DNA of 64,000 bases from Williamsia soli (GCF_017377795.1 NZ_JAFRDR010000002.1:744001-808000); one strand, 5' to 3'. Counted from the stretch's first letter, positions 1-10,107 are shown. A program made the numbers and translations. Notes: generated by a model not told the origin, from the letters alone.

Positions 1-178
1 CGGCATCACCACGCTGCACACCACCATCAGCCCGGACAACACCGCGTCGCAGGCCTTGTTCGCAGGCCTCGCGGAACGTCGTGGGATGGACTTTCGTCGG
101 GAAGACTTGTTCTCCCCCAACGACTTTCCGGATGACCACGAGGCAGAAGATTTGTACATCGTCGCGCCGCGACGCTGA
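1..178 (+). CDS. ectA: Diaminobutyrate acetyltransferase EctA, 3' end only
   Basis: Partial gene cut by the window start; the last 58 residues are readable in frame from base 2 to a TGA at 176-178. EctA is a GNAT acetyltransferase that makes N-gamma-acetyl-diaminobutyrate, the second step of ectoine synthesis in the cytosol. The visible tail (TTISPDNTASQALF, then RRGMDFRREDLF and DDHEAEDLY) matches the C-terminal end of the GNAT fold in EctA proteins. Identity rests mostly on position: it lies directly upstream of ectB and ectC on the same strand. The 174-base gap before ectB is longer than the gap between ectB and ectC, so a second promoter there is possible but not demonstrated. Confidence 0.85.
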   Translation, partial: GITTLHTTISPDNTASQALFAGLAERRGMDFRREDLFSPNDFPDDHEAEDLYIVAPRR

Positions 179-352
179 CATCGGTAACTGACGGACGTCG
201 ACACTACCCGGACGACCTCCGTCGCGACCTCTTCAGGGTCGCTCCCGGCAGGAGCAGGATCTACCCGCCCGCCAGCACTTTGTTCATCAGTCGAAAGATG
301 GCTGCCCATCAGTCGCACTCGGCTGAAGTTTTCGCACCCTTCGGAGGACGAA

Positions 353-1630
353 ATGACTGCATCAATTCAAGAAACCTTTTCCAGCAACATCTTCGAGACC
401 CGCGAGTCCGAAGTCCGCAGCTACAGCCGCGGCTGGCCTGCAATCTTCACCAAGGCCAAAGGCGCATGGCTGACCGATCGCGACGGCAAGCAATACCTCG
501 ATTTCTTCGCCGGCGCCGGAGCGCTCAACTACGGACACAACAACCCCGTCCTCAAGGCCGCGCTGCTGGACTACATCGAGAGTGACGGGATCACCCACGG
601 CCTCGACATGTCCACGGTCGCCAAAGGCGAGTTCCTGCAGACGTTCCAGGACAAGATTCTCGAGCCCCGTGGGCTCGACTACAAGGTCCAGTTCCCCGGC
701 CCGACCGGCACCAACGCCGTCGAGAGCGCGCTCAAGCTCGCCAGAAAGGTGACGGGCCGGACCTCGATTATCAACTTCACCAACGCATTTCACGGAATGA
801 CTCTGGGTGCCCTCTCGGTGACCGGCAACTCGATGAAGCGTGCCGGCGCCGGAATCCCACTGGTGCACGCCACCCCGATGCCGTTCGACAACTACTTCGG
901 CGGCGTCATGGAGGACTTCAGCTGGTTCGAGCGAGTGCTCGACGACTCGGGCAGCGGCCTGAATCGTCCGGCTGCGGTCATCGTGGAGACGGTCCAGGGT
1001 GAGGGCGGCGTGAACATCGCACGGCCGGAATGGCTTCAGGCCCTCGCCGAGCTGTGCAAGCGACGCGAGATCCTGCTGATCGTCGACGACGTGCAAATGG
1101 GTTGCGGACGCACCGGGCCGTTCTTCTCCTTCGAGATCGCCGGCATCCAGCCCGACATCGTCACGATGTCCAAGTCCATCGGTGGCTACGGGATGCCGAT
1201 GGCGCTGACCCTGTTCAAGCCGGAGCTGGACGTCTGGTCGCCGGGTGAGCACAACGGCACCTTCCGTGGTAACAACCCCGCATTCGTGACGGCCAAGAAG
1301 GCGATCGAAGAGTACTGGTCGGACGACTCTTTCGAGAAAGAGGTCATCGCGAAGGGCGAGCGCATCCGCGACTTCTTCATCTCGCTGTGCAGCGCCCACC
1401 AGGGCATCAGTACCCGTGGCCGCGGCATGGTCCAGGGCTTGGTGTTCGAGGATGCCGACGCCGCCGCCAAGGTGTGCGGCCTCGCGTACGACCGCGGCCT
1501 CCTGGCCGAGACCTCCGGTCCGTCCGACGAGGTCGTGAAACTGCTGCCTCCGCTGACCATCACCAACGAGGAACTCGATCAGGGTCTGGCCATCCTCGGG
1601 CAGGCCACCGCCGAGGTCCTCAACTCCTGA
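353..1630 (+). CDS. ectB: Diaminobutyrate--2-oxoglutarate transaminase EctB
   Basis: Class III PLP-dependent aminotransferase that converts aspartate semialdehyde plus glutamate to L-2,4-diaminobutyrate, the first step of ectoine synthesis. The 425-residue length is normal for the family. Visible family features are the GPTGTNAVESALKLAR cofactor-phosphate region, FHGMTLGALS, the VDDVQMGCGRTG segment holding the PLP-ring aspartate, and the Schiff-base lysine at about residue 274 in MSKSIGG. The ATG is preceded by a clear ribosome-binding site (cggagg, 5 bases upstream). It is followed 37 bases later by ectC on the same strand. Confidence 0.97.
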   Translation: MTASIQETFSSNIFETRESEVRSYSRGWPAIFTKAKGAWLTDRDGKQYLDFFAGAGALNYGHNNPVLKAALLDYIESDGITHGLDMSTVAKGEFLQTFQDKILEPRGLDYKVQFPGPTGTNAVESALKLARKVTGRTSIINFTNAFHGMTLGALSVTGNSMKRAGAGIPLVHATPMPFDNYFGGVMEDFSWFERVLDDSGSGLNRPAAVIVETVQGEGGVNIARPEWLQALAELCKRREILLIVDDVQMGCGRTGPFFSFEIAGIQPDIVTMSKSIGGYGMPMALTLFKPELDVWSPGEHNGTFRGNNPAFVTAKKAIEEYWSDDSFEKEVIAKGERIRDFFISLCSAHQGISTRGRGMVQGLVFEDADAAAKVCGLAYDRGLLAETSGPSDEVVKLLPPLTITNEELDQGLAILGQATAEVLNS

Positions 1631-1667
1631 TTCGCCCGAAATCTGAGCTATCGAAAGGATTTCATAC

Positions 1668-2066
1668 ATGATCGTGCGCACCACCCAAGAAATCACCGGC
1701 ACCGACCGCGATATCGAAGCGGAGAACGGCAACTGGCGTTCCAAGCGCATCGTGCTCGGCGGCGACAAGGTCGGATTCTCGTTTCACGAGACCACCATCA
1801 AGGCGGGGTCGGTCAACGAGTTCCATTACGCCAACCACGTCGAGGCGGTGTGGCTCGTCGAAGGCGAGGGCACGCTGACCGACCGGGAGACCGGCGAGGT
1901 CTACCCACTCGGACCGGGTTCGATGTACCTGCTCAACGGACACGAGAGGCACACCGTCAAAGCCGACACTCAGATGGTCATGCTCTGTGTGTTCAACCCA
2001 CCAGTGGTCGGCAATGAAACGCACGACGAAAACGGGGTCTATCCCCTCGTGACCGTCGGCACCTGA
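1668..2066 (+). CDS. ectC: L-ectoine synthase EctC
   Basis: Cupin-fold metalloenzyme that cyclises N-gamma-acetyl-diaminobutyrate to ectoine, a compatible solute for osmotic stress. The protein has 132 residues, typical for EctC, and shows the cupin strand motif [17 protein letters not shown] plus a C-terminal NGHERH segment. A Shine-Dalgarno-like gaaagg precedes the ATG. No ectoine hydroxylase (ectD) follows: the next feature is a terminator and then an unrelated sirtuin gene. Within this window the pathway therefore ends at ectoine rather than hydroxyectoine; ectD could lie elsewhere. Confidence 0.96.
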   Translation: MIVRTTQEITGTDRDIEAENGNWRSKRIVLGGDKVGFSFHETTIKAGSVNEFHYANHVEAVWLVEGEGTLTDRETGEVYPLGPGSMYLLNGHERHTVKADTQMVMLCVFNPPVVGNETHDENGVYPLVTVGT

Positions 2067-2208
2067 CGGGGTTCGGCCCACCGCGCGCGCAGTTCGCGGA
2101 CGGGCCTTCGCCGGGTAGCGCTGTCCTGGCGTCTACACGAGGGCGCCAGGTTCGCCCGCCCCTGAACCGCCGCCGCGCACACCTATAACGCGGCCGGACC
2201 CACAAAGG

Positions 2209-2242
2209 CTCGGCACCCCTGATCAGGGTGCCGAGTCTTTTT
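2209..2242 (+). terminator. Rho-independent terminator of the ectoine operon
   Basis: A perfect 10-bp stem (ctcggcaccc at 2209-2218, gggtgccgag at 2226-2235) with a 7-base loop is followed by tcttttt. It sits about 140 bases after ectC and before the sirtuin gene, so it most likely ends the ect transcript. Confidence 0.9.
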
Positions 2243-2327
2243 CGTCTCCTACCCCGAGGGTTGGGTCGTTGTGGCGGCGCCCACCTGGGGTTTTCCCCGC
2301 AAAAAGGGCACACTATCGGGGTCCCGG

Positions 2328-2333
2328 TACTCT
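2328..2333 (+). promoter_or_regulatory. -10 hexamer of a leaderless sirtuin transcript
   Basis: TACTCT ends 7 bases before the in-frame GTG at 2341. Transcription from this hexamer would begin at or next to the start codon. This decides the chosen start over the more upstream ATG at 2269. Confidence 0.6.
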
Positions 2334-2340
2334 GGGTGGA

Positions 2341-3213
2341 GTGCGTACTCGCCCCATACAGTGGGCACCAGCCCAGCCGACAACGCCGGACCCGGACCTG
2401 CCCGACCGCATCGACCTGCTCAATGACCTGCTGGCTGGTGCACGTACCCTCGCGCTGACCGGCGCCGGAGTCTCCACGGATTCAGGCATCCCCGACTACC
2501 GCAGCCCGGGCACACCCGCCCGGACCCCCATGACGATCGACATGTTCCTCAGCACCCCGGAGTTCCGCCGCCACTACTGGGCTCGAAACCACCTCGGGTG
2601 GCGGCATATGGACTCCGCGCTACCCAACGCGGGTCATCGCGCCCTCGCTGCCCTCGAGCGCAAAGGCACGATCAGCGGCGTGATCACCCAGAACGTGGAC
2701 ATGCTGCACCTCAAGGCGGGCAACCGCGCCGTCCTCGAACTCCACGGCTCGTATGGACGGGTGAGATGCCTCAGCTGTGACCACAAGATCTCCCGGCATC
2801 GCCTCGCCGATCTCCTCGAGCCGGCAAACGCCGACTTCGTCAGCCGGATTCGGGGTCGCGGTGCGATCGAAGTCGCACCCGACGCCGATGTCGTTGTCGC
2901 GGACACCAGCGACTTCAGCATGGTCGACTGTCTGAAGTGCGGCGGAATCCTCAAGCCCGACATCGTCTACTTTGGCGAAAGCGTACCGAAGACTGTTGTC
3001 ACGCAAGGATTCTCCATGGTCGACGACGCCGATGCCCTACTCGTTCTCGGGTCGTCGCTGACAGTCATGAGTGGACTGCGGTTCGTCCGGCACGCCAGAC
3101 GCACCGGCAAACCGGTGTTCATCGTCAACCGCGGTCACACCCGCGGGGATGAGCTGGCCACGATGAAGATCGATGGTCCATGCTCGCAGGTGCTGCAGTC
3201 GCTGGTGAGCTGA
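2341..3213 (+). CDS. Sir2-family NAD-dependent protein deacylase
   Basis: NAD-dependent lysine deacetylase or deacylase of the sirtuin family, about 290 residues from the GTG at 2341. Visible motifs: the NAD-binding loop GAGVSTDSGIPDYRS at about residue 41, TQNVDMLH with the catalytic histidine in LELHGS, two zinc-binding CxxC pairs (CLSC and CLKC), and GSSLTV near the C-terminus. The open frame extends upstream to an ATG at 2269, but the GTG has a leaderless-type -10 at the right distance. The gene is convergent with proB, with one base between the stop codons. Substrates cannot be deduced from sequence; acetyl-CoA synthetase is a common bacterial target. Confidence 0.92.
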   Translation: MRTRPIQWAPAQPTTPDPDLPDRIDLLNDLLAGARTLALTGAGVSTDSGIPDYRSPGTPARTPMTIDMFLSTPEFRRHYWARNHLGWRHMDSALPNAGHRALAALERKGTISGVITQNVDMLHLKAGNRAVLELHGSYGRVRCLSCDHKISRHRLADLLEPANADFVSRIRGRGAIEVAPDADVVVADTSDFSMVDCLKCGGILKPDIVYFGESVPKTVVTQGFSMVDDADALLVLGSSLTVMSGLRFVRHARRTGKPVFIVNRGHTRGDELATMKIDGPCSQVLQSLVS

Positions 3214-3214
3214 T

Positions 3215-4318
3215 CTACAGCGCGACCAAGTCGTCAGCGTGCACGACGGGACGGCGCAGATCGGCCGGGAGTGCGCCGCTCGACTTACCGAGCATCTCGC
3301 TGACTTCCGACGCGTCGTAAGCGACCACCCCGCGGGCTCGGACCTGACCGGTCTGGTCAGCGAGATCCACGACGTCTCCGCCGAAGAACCTACCGGCGAC
3401 AGCGACGATTCCCGCAGACAGCAGCGAGCGCCGTGCCGTCGACACCGCGCGCACCGCACCGTCGTCGAGCACGAGGCGGCCGGTGGCCTCCGCGGCATGC
3501 CGAACCCAGAACTTGCGTGCCGAAAGTCTCTGGGCGCGAGGCGAAAACGCAGTGCCGACCGACGCATTTGTCAACGCGGCCGCAGCATCGGCAGCGGCGG
3601 CCAACAGGACGGGCAAACCGGCGTCGGCGGCCAGACGGGCGGCAGACAACTTCGACGCCATCCCTCCGGTGCCCAGTGCACCACCTGTGCCCGCGATGAC
3701 CCCGTCGAGGTCCTCGGGACCGTCGACCTCTGGGATCAGGGTCGCTCCGCCCTTGCGCGGATCGCCATCGTATAGCCCATCGACATCCGAGAGCAGGACG
3801 AGTGCGTCGGCTCCCGCCAGATGAGCCACCAGAGCAGCGAGCCGATCGTTGTCGCCGAACCGGATCTCGTTGGTGGCCACGGTGTCGTTCTCGTTCACGA
3901 TCGCGACTGCGCCAAGGGAGCGCAGCCTGTCGAGGGTCCGCTGGGCGTTGGCGTGATGGGCGCGCAGCGACACGTCATGCGCGGTCAGCAACACCTGCCC
4001 GACCGTCCTGCCGTACCGGGCGAAAGACGTGTTCCACGCGTGCGCCAATGCCAGCTGGCCGACACTTGCCGCAGCCTGCTTGGTCGCCAGATCCTGCGGC
4101 CGCGACTTCAGCCCCAACGGGGCTATACCGGCACCGATCGCACCGGAGGAAACCACGATGACGTCAGAACCCGCGCACATCCGGGCTTCGATCGCGTCGG
4201 CCAGCGCATCGAGCCGACCGGTGTCCAAGCCCGTCGTCAGCTCAGTCAGTGCAGACGAACCGATCTTGACCACAACACTGCGTGCACCCGAAATCCTTTG
4301 TCGAGTAACGCTATCCAC
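3215..4318 (-). CDS. proB: Glutamate 5-kinase ProB
   Basis: Catalyses ATP-dependent phosphorylation of L-glutamate, the first committed step of proline synthesis, in the cytosol. The N-terminal amino-acid kinase domain begins [11 protein letters not shown] and contains [25 protein letters not shown] and [14 protein letters not shown]-terminal PUA domain (about residues 270-350) follows, as in the long form of the enzyme. I chose the GTG at 4318, which overlaps the end of obg by 8 bases and suggests translational coupling; an ATG at 4354 is also open and would give 379 residues. Last gene of the rplU-rpmA-obg-proB block. Confidence 0.95.
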   Translation of the reverse strand: MDSVTRQRISGARSVVVKIGSSALTELTTGLDTGRLDALADAIEARMCAGSDVIVVSSGAIGAGIAPLGLKSRPQDLATKQAAASVGQLALAHAWNTSFARYGRTVGQVLLTAHDVSLRAHHANAQRTLDRLRSLGAVAIVNENDTVATNEIRFGDNDRLAALVAHLAGADALVLLSDVDGLYDGDPRKGGATLIPEVDGPEDLDGVIAGTGGALGTGGMASKLSAARLAADAGLPVLLAAAADAAAALTNASVGTAFSPRAQRLSARKFWVRHAAEATGRLVLDDGAVRAVSTARRSLLSAGIVAVAGRFFGGDVVDLADQTGQVRARGVVAYDASEVSEMLGKSSGALPADLRRPVVHADDLVAL

Positions 4319-5780
4319 GATCGTCGGGTTCCTCGAGTTCGGGGTCCAGGCCACGGCGCAGGCGACGGGCGATCTTTCGGTCGGTGGCGCCGATACGTTC
4401 GGGACGATCGAGCCTGATGTCGGATCCGCGCCCGCTCATCGGGAAGTCCTCGGCGACCGGGGTCATGGGTTCCCATTCGAAGGTCACCTCTCCGATGGTC
4501 ACCGAACAGCCGGCTTCGGCACCTAGTTTGATCAGTTCGGCCTCGACGCCCAGGCGATTGAGCCGGTCGGCGAGATATCCGACGGCCTCGTCATTGCCGA
4601 ACTGGGTCTGCTTGATCCAGCGTTCCGGCCGGACGCCGCGCACGATGAACCCGCCGGGTTCCGCCGGGTCCGAGATGATCGAGAAGCCGTTGTCGTCGGT
4701 CGCGATGGGCCGGATCACCGGGCGTCGTGCGACCGGCTTGGGGTGATCGATGCGGTACTGGCGTACGAGATCCGCGAGGGCGTAGGTGAGTTCTTTCAGG
4801 CCCTTGTGGGTGACCGCCGAGATGGCGAAGACCGGCCAGCCGCGCTCGGACAGTTCCGCGGTGACCATCTCGGCCAGTTCTGCGGCGTCCGGCACGTCGA
4901 TCTTGTTCAGGATGACCACGCGAGGCCGATTCGCCAGATCGCCCAGCCCGGTGTCGGACTGCAGCGCAGGCTGGTATGCCGCGAGTTCAGCTTCCAGTAC
5001 GTCGATGTCGGTGACCGGGTCGCGGCCGGGCTCGAGCGTTGCGCAATCGACCACGTGTGCCAGGACGGCACATCGCTCCAGGTGTCGAAGAAAGTCCAGG
5101 CCCAGGCCGCGGCCGGTGGATGCCCCCGGGATCAGACCGGGTACATCGGCGATGGTGAACACATCCGAACCGCTGTTGACCACACCGAGATTGGGTCGCA
5201 GGGTGGTGAACGGGTAGTCCGCGATCTTCGGCTTGGCCGCCGACAGCACGGACACGAGCGAGGACTTGCCCGCCGAGGGAAATCCGACCAGACCGACGTC
5301 GGCGACGGATTTGAGTTCGAGAACGAGCTCGCGGATCTCGCCTTCTTCGCCATTGAGGGCGAAGCCGGGCGCCTTGCGTGCCCGCGAGGCGAGCGACGCA
5401 TTGCCCAGCCCGCCGCGACCGCCCGACGCGGCGGCGAAAGTGGTGCCCTCGCCGACCAGGTCAGCGAGGAGGCGGCCGTCGGCGTCGAGCACCATCGTGC
5501 CGTCGGGAACGGGCAGGATCAGCGGTTCACCGTTGGCCCCGTCACGGTTCGCTCCTGCACCCGGGCGTCCGTTTCCGGCTTTCGCGTGGGGGTGGAAGTG
5601 GAAGTCGAGCAGCGTGTGGACCTGCGGGTCGACGACGAGCGTGACGTCGCCGCCGTTGCCGCCGTTGCCGCCATCGGGTCCGCCGAGCGGCTTGAACTTC
5701 TCGCGGTGCACTGACGAGCAGCCATGTCCCCCGTTGCCCGCGGTCGCGTGAATCGTCACGCGGTCAACAAATCTCGACAT
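4311..5780 (-). CDS. obg: GTPase Obg/CgtA
   Basis: Essential ribosome-associated GTPase involved in 50S maturation and stress control. Three domains are visible in 489 residues: the glycine-rich Obg fold (about 1-158, with [10 protein letters not shown]), the G domain (P-loop GFPSAGKSS, switch II ADVPGL, NKID) and the C-terminal OCT domain (about 340-430). A short arginine-rich tail follows, as in other Mycobacteriales. A Shine-Dalgarno-like aaggtg precedes the ATG. It lies downstream of rplU and rpmA, the near-universal order, but a hairpin separates it from rpmA. Confidence 0.97.
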   Translation of the reverse strand: MSRFVDRVTIHATAGNGGHGCSSVHREKFKPLGGPDGGNGGNGGDVTLVVDPQVHTLLDFHFHPHAKAGNGRPGAGANRDGANGEPLILPVPDGTMVLDADGRLLADLVGEGTTFAAASGGRGGLGNASLASRARKAPGFALNGEEGEIRELVLELKSVADVGLVGFPSAGKSSLVSVLSAAKPKIADYPFTTLRPNLGVVNSGSDVFTIADVPGLIPGASTGRGLGLDFLRHLERCAVLAHVVDCATLEPGRDPVTDIDVLEAELAAYQPALQSDTGLGDLANRPRVVILNKIDVPDAAELAEMVTAELSERGWPVFAISAVTHKGLKELTYALADLVRQYRIDHPKPVARRPVIRPIATDDNGFSIISDPAEPGGFIVRGVRPERWIKQTQFGNDEAVGYLADRLNRLGVEAELIKLGAEAGCSVTIGEVTFEWEPMTPVAEDFPMSGRGSDIRLDRPERIGATDRKIARRLRRGLDPELEEPDDRG

Positions 5781-5812
5781 TTTTTCACCTTGAGAGAGTT
5801 CGGAGAATTCCT

Positions 5813-5850
5813 AAGGGGCGGACCGGATCGATTGACCCTGCCCGCCCCTT
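5813..5850 (-). terminator. Hairpin between rpmA and obg
   Basis: A 9-bp stem (aaggggcgg at 5813-5821, ccgcccctt at 5842-5850) with a 20-base loop lies between the rpmA stop and the obg start. There is no T-run after it. It may partly terminate or process the rplU-rpmA transcript, letting ribosomal protein mRNA exceed obg mRNA; this is inference. Confidence 0.5.
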
Positions 5851-5879
5851 GGGAGCTATGAAAAGCTGACTACGCGGGT

Positions 5880-6143
5880 TCAGGCCTGCGCAGGTTCCGG
5901 CACGATGTTCACGGTCTTGCGGCCGCGCTTCGCACCGAACTCGACAGCACCTGCAGCGAGAGCGAACAGGGTGTCGTCGCCGCCACGCCCGACGTTCACG
6001 CCGGGGTGGAAGTGCGTGCCGCGCTGACGGACCAGGATCTCGCCTGCGCTGACCTGCTGGCCACCGAAGCGCTTCACACCGAGTCGCTGGGCATTCGAAT
6101 CGCGCCCGTTGCGCGAGCTGGATGCACCCTTCTTATGTGCCAT
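5880..6143 (-). CDS. rpmA: 50S ribosomal protein L27
   Basis: Protein of the large subunit whose N-terminus reaches toward the peptidyl transferase centre. The 87-residue sequence begins [19 protein letters not shown] and contains [14 protein letters not shown] and [12 protein letters not shown], all diagnostic for L27. There is no N-terminal cleavage extension of the Firmicutes type. It lies 33 bases downstream of rplU and is probably cotranscribed with it. Confidence 0.98.
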   Translation of the reverse strand: MAHKKGASSSRNGRDSNAQRLGVKRFGGQQVSAGEILVRQRGTHFHPGVNVGRGGDDTLFALAAGAVEFGAKRGRKTVNIVPEPAQA

Positions 6144-6176
6144 GACAGTTCTCCTGAAAAGTGTGTGGGGCTGTTT

Positions 6177-6488
6177 TTACTTGATACCGGTGACCTTGAG
6201 CACCGTCAGCTTCTGACGATGCCCCTGGCGCTTGTGGTAGCCGGTCTTGTTCTTGAACTTGTGGATCTTGATCTTCGGTCCCTTGACATGCTCGACGACC
6301 TCGGTGGTCACCGAGATCTTCGCCAGCTTGTCGGCGTCCGTCGTCAGGTCCGCGCCATCGACGACAAGCGTCACGGGCAGCGCGACGGTGTCGCCCAGCT
6401 TGCTGTCAATCTTCTCGACCTTCACCAGATCGCCTTCAGCGACCTTGTACTGCTTACCGCCGGTCTTGACGATTGCGTACGTTGCCAT
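6177..6488 (-). CDS. rplU: 50S ribosomal protein L21
   Basis: Large-subunit ribosomal protein of 103 residues. It starts [20 protein letters not shown] and ends with the [22 protein letters not shown] region typical of L21. It is the first gene of the rplU-rpmA pair and lies 169 bases downstream of rne on the same strand. It is more likely transcribed from its own promoter in that gap than as part of the rne message, but no promoter is clear. Confidence 0.98.
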   Translation of the reverse strand: MATYAIVKTGGKQYKVAEGDLVKVEKIDSKLGDTVALPVTLVVDGADLTTDADKLAKISVTTEVVEHVKGPKIKIHKFKNKTGYHKRQGHRQKLTVLKVTGIK

Positions 6489-6657
6489 CGGAGAGCTACC
6501 TCTTACTGTCTGTCGTGGTTCGTTCGGGCTCTTGCCCGTTGCCGATCCGGCCGGGCGCTGCAGGACACAGCGCTATCCGTCCGCCGAATGGCGACTGATC
6601 CAGGTTACGGGAGTATGGCCGACCGGGTCAAACCAGCGCCTGTCGCCGTGTCGCCGT

Positions 6658-9600
6658 TCACTCCTCTACCGGCGGGCCCGCCGGCCTGCCGGCCGCCCGT
6701 CGACGCGGTTTGCGGCGCACCGCGACCGCCGGTTCGTCAGAAGGTGTCGTCGATCCCGAGGTCGTGATCGGCCCCGACGTCGTCAGCGGCGGTGTTGTGA
6801 CCGGTTCCGCGATCATGACCTCGGTGATCACCGCTGCGTCCGGCGACGTCGCTGCCGGTGCCGCCGCCTTGCGACGGACAGCACGGCGTCGCTTCGGCGG
6901 TGCTGCCTCGGCCGTGGGCTCGGGCTCCGGCGCGACGGTCTGGGTCACGGCGACGGGCTCATCGGCGATCGGCGGCTCTGACTCAGCAGCATCCGCCGGC
7001 ACGGGTGCCACGGTCTCTTCGACCGACATAGCCGGAGACGTGGTGTCCTCGGTCTCGGCAGCCGACGTGATGCTGTCGGACTCGGCCGGCGCCTTGGCGT
7101 TTCGTCCCGCCCCGCGCCTCGACCTGGACCTCGAAGAACCGTTGGTCCTGGGCTCGACCTCCGGCGCAGACTTCTCGTCCGGGGTCTCGGCGGCATCTGA
7201 CGAGGCCAGGTTCGACGCCGAGTCGGTGACCTCGAAATCCTTCAACTCCTCGCCGGTGACCTCGGTTGTCTGCGCTTCCGGGTCAGCGGCATCGGGATCG
7301 GTCGTGTGGCTCGCCATCGCGCGGAACATCGGGTGCTCCGCCGGGCTGTGGGCGGCCGGCTTGGTCTCCGTAGCGGCAGGCTGTTCGGGCTTGCCACCAC
7401 GCCTGTTACGCCTGGCGCGCTTGGCGTTGTCTCCGCCGCTGCTGCCACCACGACCCGAGTCGTCTCCGCCACCGGAGATCTCGACCGGGTTCGCATGGAT
7501 GACGATTCCCCGGCCGCTGCAACACGTGCAGGTGGTCGAGAAGGCCTCGAGCAGTCCGGTTCCGAGTCGTTTACGAGTCATCTGGACCAGCCCGAGCGAG
7601 GTCACCTCGGACACCTGATGACGGGTGCGATCGCGGCCGAGGGCCTCGGTGAGCCGCCGCAGCACCAGGTCCCGGTTCGATTCGAGCACCATGTCGATGA
7701 AGTCGACGATGATCATGCCGCCGATGTCCCGGAGCCGCATCTGCCGCACGATCTCTTCGGCGGCCTCGAGGTTGTTCCGGGTGACCGTCTCTTCCAGATT
7801 GCCGCCGGAGCCGGTGAACTTGCCGGTGTTGACGTCGACGACCGTCATCGCCTCGGTGTGCTCGATGATCAGGGTTCCGCCGGAGGGCAACCAGACCTTA
7901 CGATCGAGCGCCTTGGCGAGCTGTTCATCGATGCGATGGACATCGAACACGTCGGGGGCGTCGGCGTGGGCCTTGTCGAAACGCTCGGTGCGATCGAGCA
8001 GGTCAGGCGCAACGCTGCGCACATAGTTCTCGACCTGATTCCAGGCGCCGTTTCCCTCGACGACGAGCTTCTTGAAGTCCTCGTTGAACAGGTCGCGGAC
8101 GACCTTCACCAGGAGGTCCGGCTCTTCATACAGGGTCTGCGGAGCCGCTGCTTTCGACTTGCCGGCCGCGGGATTGGCAGCGTTGATGGTTTCCCATTGC
8201 TGCTGCAGACGTTCGATGTCGCGGGTCAGCTCGTCAGCGGCCACCCCCTCGGAGGCGGTACGAATGATCACACCGGCGTCGTCGGGGACGATCTTGCCGA
8301 GGATTCCCTTGAGTCGCTTGCGTTCGGTATCGGGCAGCTTGCGACTGATACCGGTGGATCCGCCGCCGGGGACATACACGAGGTAGCGGCCTGCCAACGA
8401 GATCTGCGTGGTCAGCCGTGCACCCTTGTGTCCCACCGGGTCCTTGCTCACCTGCACGAGAACCGGGTCGCCGGGGCGCAGAGCTTGCTCGATCTTGCGT
8501 GAGCCGCCGTCGAGTCCAGCCGCATCCCAGTTGACCTCACCGGCGTAGAGCACGCCGTTGCGTCCTCTGCCGATATCGACGAACGCGGCCTCCATACCCG
8601 GCAGCACGTTCTGTACTCGGCCGAGATAGATGTTGCCGACCATCGATGACGAGTTCGACGTGGTCACGAAGTGTTCGACCAGCACGCCGTCCTCGAGAAC
8701 AGCGACCTGGGTGTAGTCACGGGTGGCCGGCGGCGCAGCCTCACCGGCGTTGTCACCGTGGGCGTCGTGGGTCACGGTCGCCGCCACACCGGAGCGCTCA
8801 CGGACGACCATCACACGGTCGACCGCTTCGCGCCGGGCCAAGAATTCCGATTCACTCAGGATCGGCGGTCGCCTGCGGCCCGCATCACGGCCATCGCGAC
8901 GCCGCTGTCGTTTGGCCTCGAGCCGGGTGGATCCGGAGATGCCCTGGACTTCGTCGCGTCCTCGTGCCTTGTTGCGCGGTTCGCGCTCGTGTACGACGGT
9001 GTTCGGCGGATCATCCGACGGTCCGGAGTCGTCGCCATCGCCGCCCTTGCGGCGACGGCGGCGCCTGCGCCGCCGGTTGGCGGAACCGCCATCCGCGGAG
9101 TCGTCCTGTTCATCCGATTCCGACGAGTCAGCGTCGGTGTCGGAGTCCTTCGACTCCTCGGTATCCGACGTAGCCGACGCCTCGGAGGTTGTTACGTCGT
9201 CTCCACCTTGCTCAACCTGCTCGTTGTCGGCCTCGGTCCGGGCCTTTTTCGGCCGACTCCGCTTGCGTTTGCTGCTCTTGGTGTCCGACTTGTCCGACTG
9301 GTCGGCGTCGTCCGAGGCAGGCTTCTCGTCGGCCGAGTCTACTGATTCGGTCTCGTCCGAGGCGGGCACATCATCAGTGGTCTTCTCGCCCGAGCTACCC
9401 TGATCGTCCGTCGCATTCTGATCGTCCGTGGCGTTCTGATCGTCATTTCCGCCCTGATCACCGCGACCGCGACCGCGGCCGCGACGTCCGCGACGCCGCT
9501 TGCGGGACGCAGTGTCGCCGTCGTCATCGTCGGAGTCGTCCTGGTCTGCGTTGTCCTCGGTGTCGGCAGATTGCTCCGCGGACAGGAACAGCGGCGATCC

Positions 9601-10107
9601 GCCGCCCGCCGGTGCCGCCGGAGCAGAGCTGGGGCGTGGCAGCTCTTCTTCGATCGCCGAGAAAAGGTGTGGGGTGGGGGCAGGAACCGCAACGACATCC
9701 GTGGTCTCCGGCTCTACGGGAGCCGGAGAGGGCTCGTCCACGGCCGGAGCAGCAGGCGACGCCGTCTCGGCGGATTCGTCGCCCTGCGCGGTATCCGCGG
9801 CGCTCTCGCCCTCCGCGGTGTCCGCCGCAGCGCTCACACCCTGCGCAGAGTCCGCGGGGCTCTCACCTGCGACGCTCTCGCCTGCAGGGTCGTCACCTGC
9901 AGCAATCTTGTCGCGCACCGCGATTGCAGTGCTCCTGACGATGCTCGATTGCGGGCTGCGTGCCACGATCCCGAGGTCGGCGAGATGCACCAGCACCTCA
10001 CGACTGCTCAGGCCAAGAATTCTGGCCAGCGCGTGCACGCGCATCTTGTGCGGAAACTCTTGCGCCGAATTCGTATTGACTTCGTCCGGCGACTGGTTGT
10101 CGGCCAC
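6658..10107 (-). CDS. rne: Ribonuclease E/G
   Basis: Endoribonuclease that starts mRNA decay and processes rRNA precursors, scaffold of the mycobacterial degradosome. In 1149 residues the catalytic core (about 430-900) includes the S1 segment MVGNIYLGRVQNVLPGMEAAFVDIG, broken here as MVGNIYLGRV and GMEAAFVDIG, the metal-binding aspartates in VDVNTGKFTG and IIVDFIDM, and the zinc-link CTCCSGRG. Long low-complexity arms flank it: an acidic/basic N-terminal arm of about 400 residues with short repeats (DDQNATDDQNATDDQ) and a C-terminal Ala/Pro/Glu-rich arm, as in actinobacterial RNase E. The GTG start has a strong gaggag ribosome-binding site. Confidence 0.96.
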   Translation of the reverse strand: MADNQSPDEVNTNSAQEFPHKMRVHALARILGLSSREVLVHLADLGIVARSPQSSIVRSTAIAVRDKIAAGDDPAGESVAGESPADSAQGVSAAADTAEGESAADTAQGDESAETASPAAPAVDEPSPAPVEPETTDVVAVPAPTPHLFSAIEEELPRPSSAPAAPAGGGSPLFLSAEQSADTEDNADQDDSDDDDGDTASRKRRRGRRGRGRGRGDQGGNDDQNATDDQNATDDQGSSGEKTTDDVPASDETESVDSADEKPASDDADQSDKSDTKSSKRKRSRPKKARTEADNEQVEQGGDDVTTSEASATSDTEESKDSDTDADSSESDEQDDSADGGSANRRRRRRRRRKGGDGDDSGPSDDPPNTVVHEREPRNKARGRDEVQGISGSTRLEAKRQRRRDGRDAGRRRPPILSESEFLARREAVDRVMVVRERSGVAATVTHDAHGDNAGEAAPPATRDYTQVAVLEDGVLVEHFVTTSNSSSMVGNIYLGRVQNVLPGMEAAFVDIGRGRNGVLYAGEVNWDAAGLDGGSRKIEQALRPGDPVLVQVSKDPVGHKGARLTTQISLAGRYLVYVPGGGSTGISRKLPDTERKRLKGILGKIVPDDAGVIIRTASEGVAADELTRDIERLQQQWETINAANPAAGKSKAAAPQTLYEEPDLLVKVVRDLFNEDFKKLVVEGNGAWNQVENYVRSVAPDLLDRTERFDKAHADAPDVFDVHRIDEQLAKALDRKVWLPSGGTLIIEHTEAMTVVDVNTGKFTGSGGNLEETVTRNNLEAAEEIVRQMRLRDIGGMIIVDFIDMVLESNRDLVLRRLTEALGRDRTRHQVSEVTSLGLVQMTRKRLGTGLLEAFSTTCTCCSGRGIVIHANPVEISGGGDDSGRGGSSGGDNAKRARRNRRGGKPEQPAATETKPAAHSPAEHPMFRAMASHTTDPDAADPEAQTTEVTGEELKDFEVTDSASNLASSDAAETPDEKSAPEVEPRTNGSSRSRSRRGAGRNAKAPAESDSITSAAETEDTTSPAMSVEETVAPVPADAAESEPPIADEPVAVTQTVAPEPEPTAEAAPPKRRRAVRRKAAAPAATSPDAAVITEVMIAEPVTTPPLTTSGPITTSGSTTPSDEPAVAVRRKPRRRAAGRPAGPPVEE

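Noticed and set aside
362-1768. 468-codon open frame antisense to ectB
   Set aside because: Mirror of a high-GC coding frame; no ribosome-binding site or family features, while ectB is certain.
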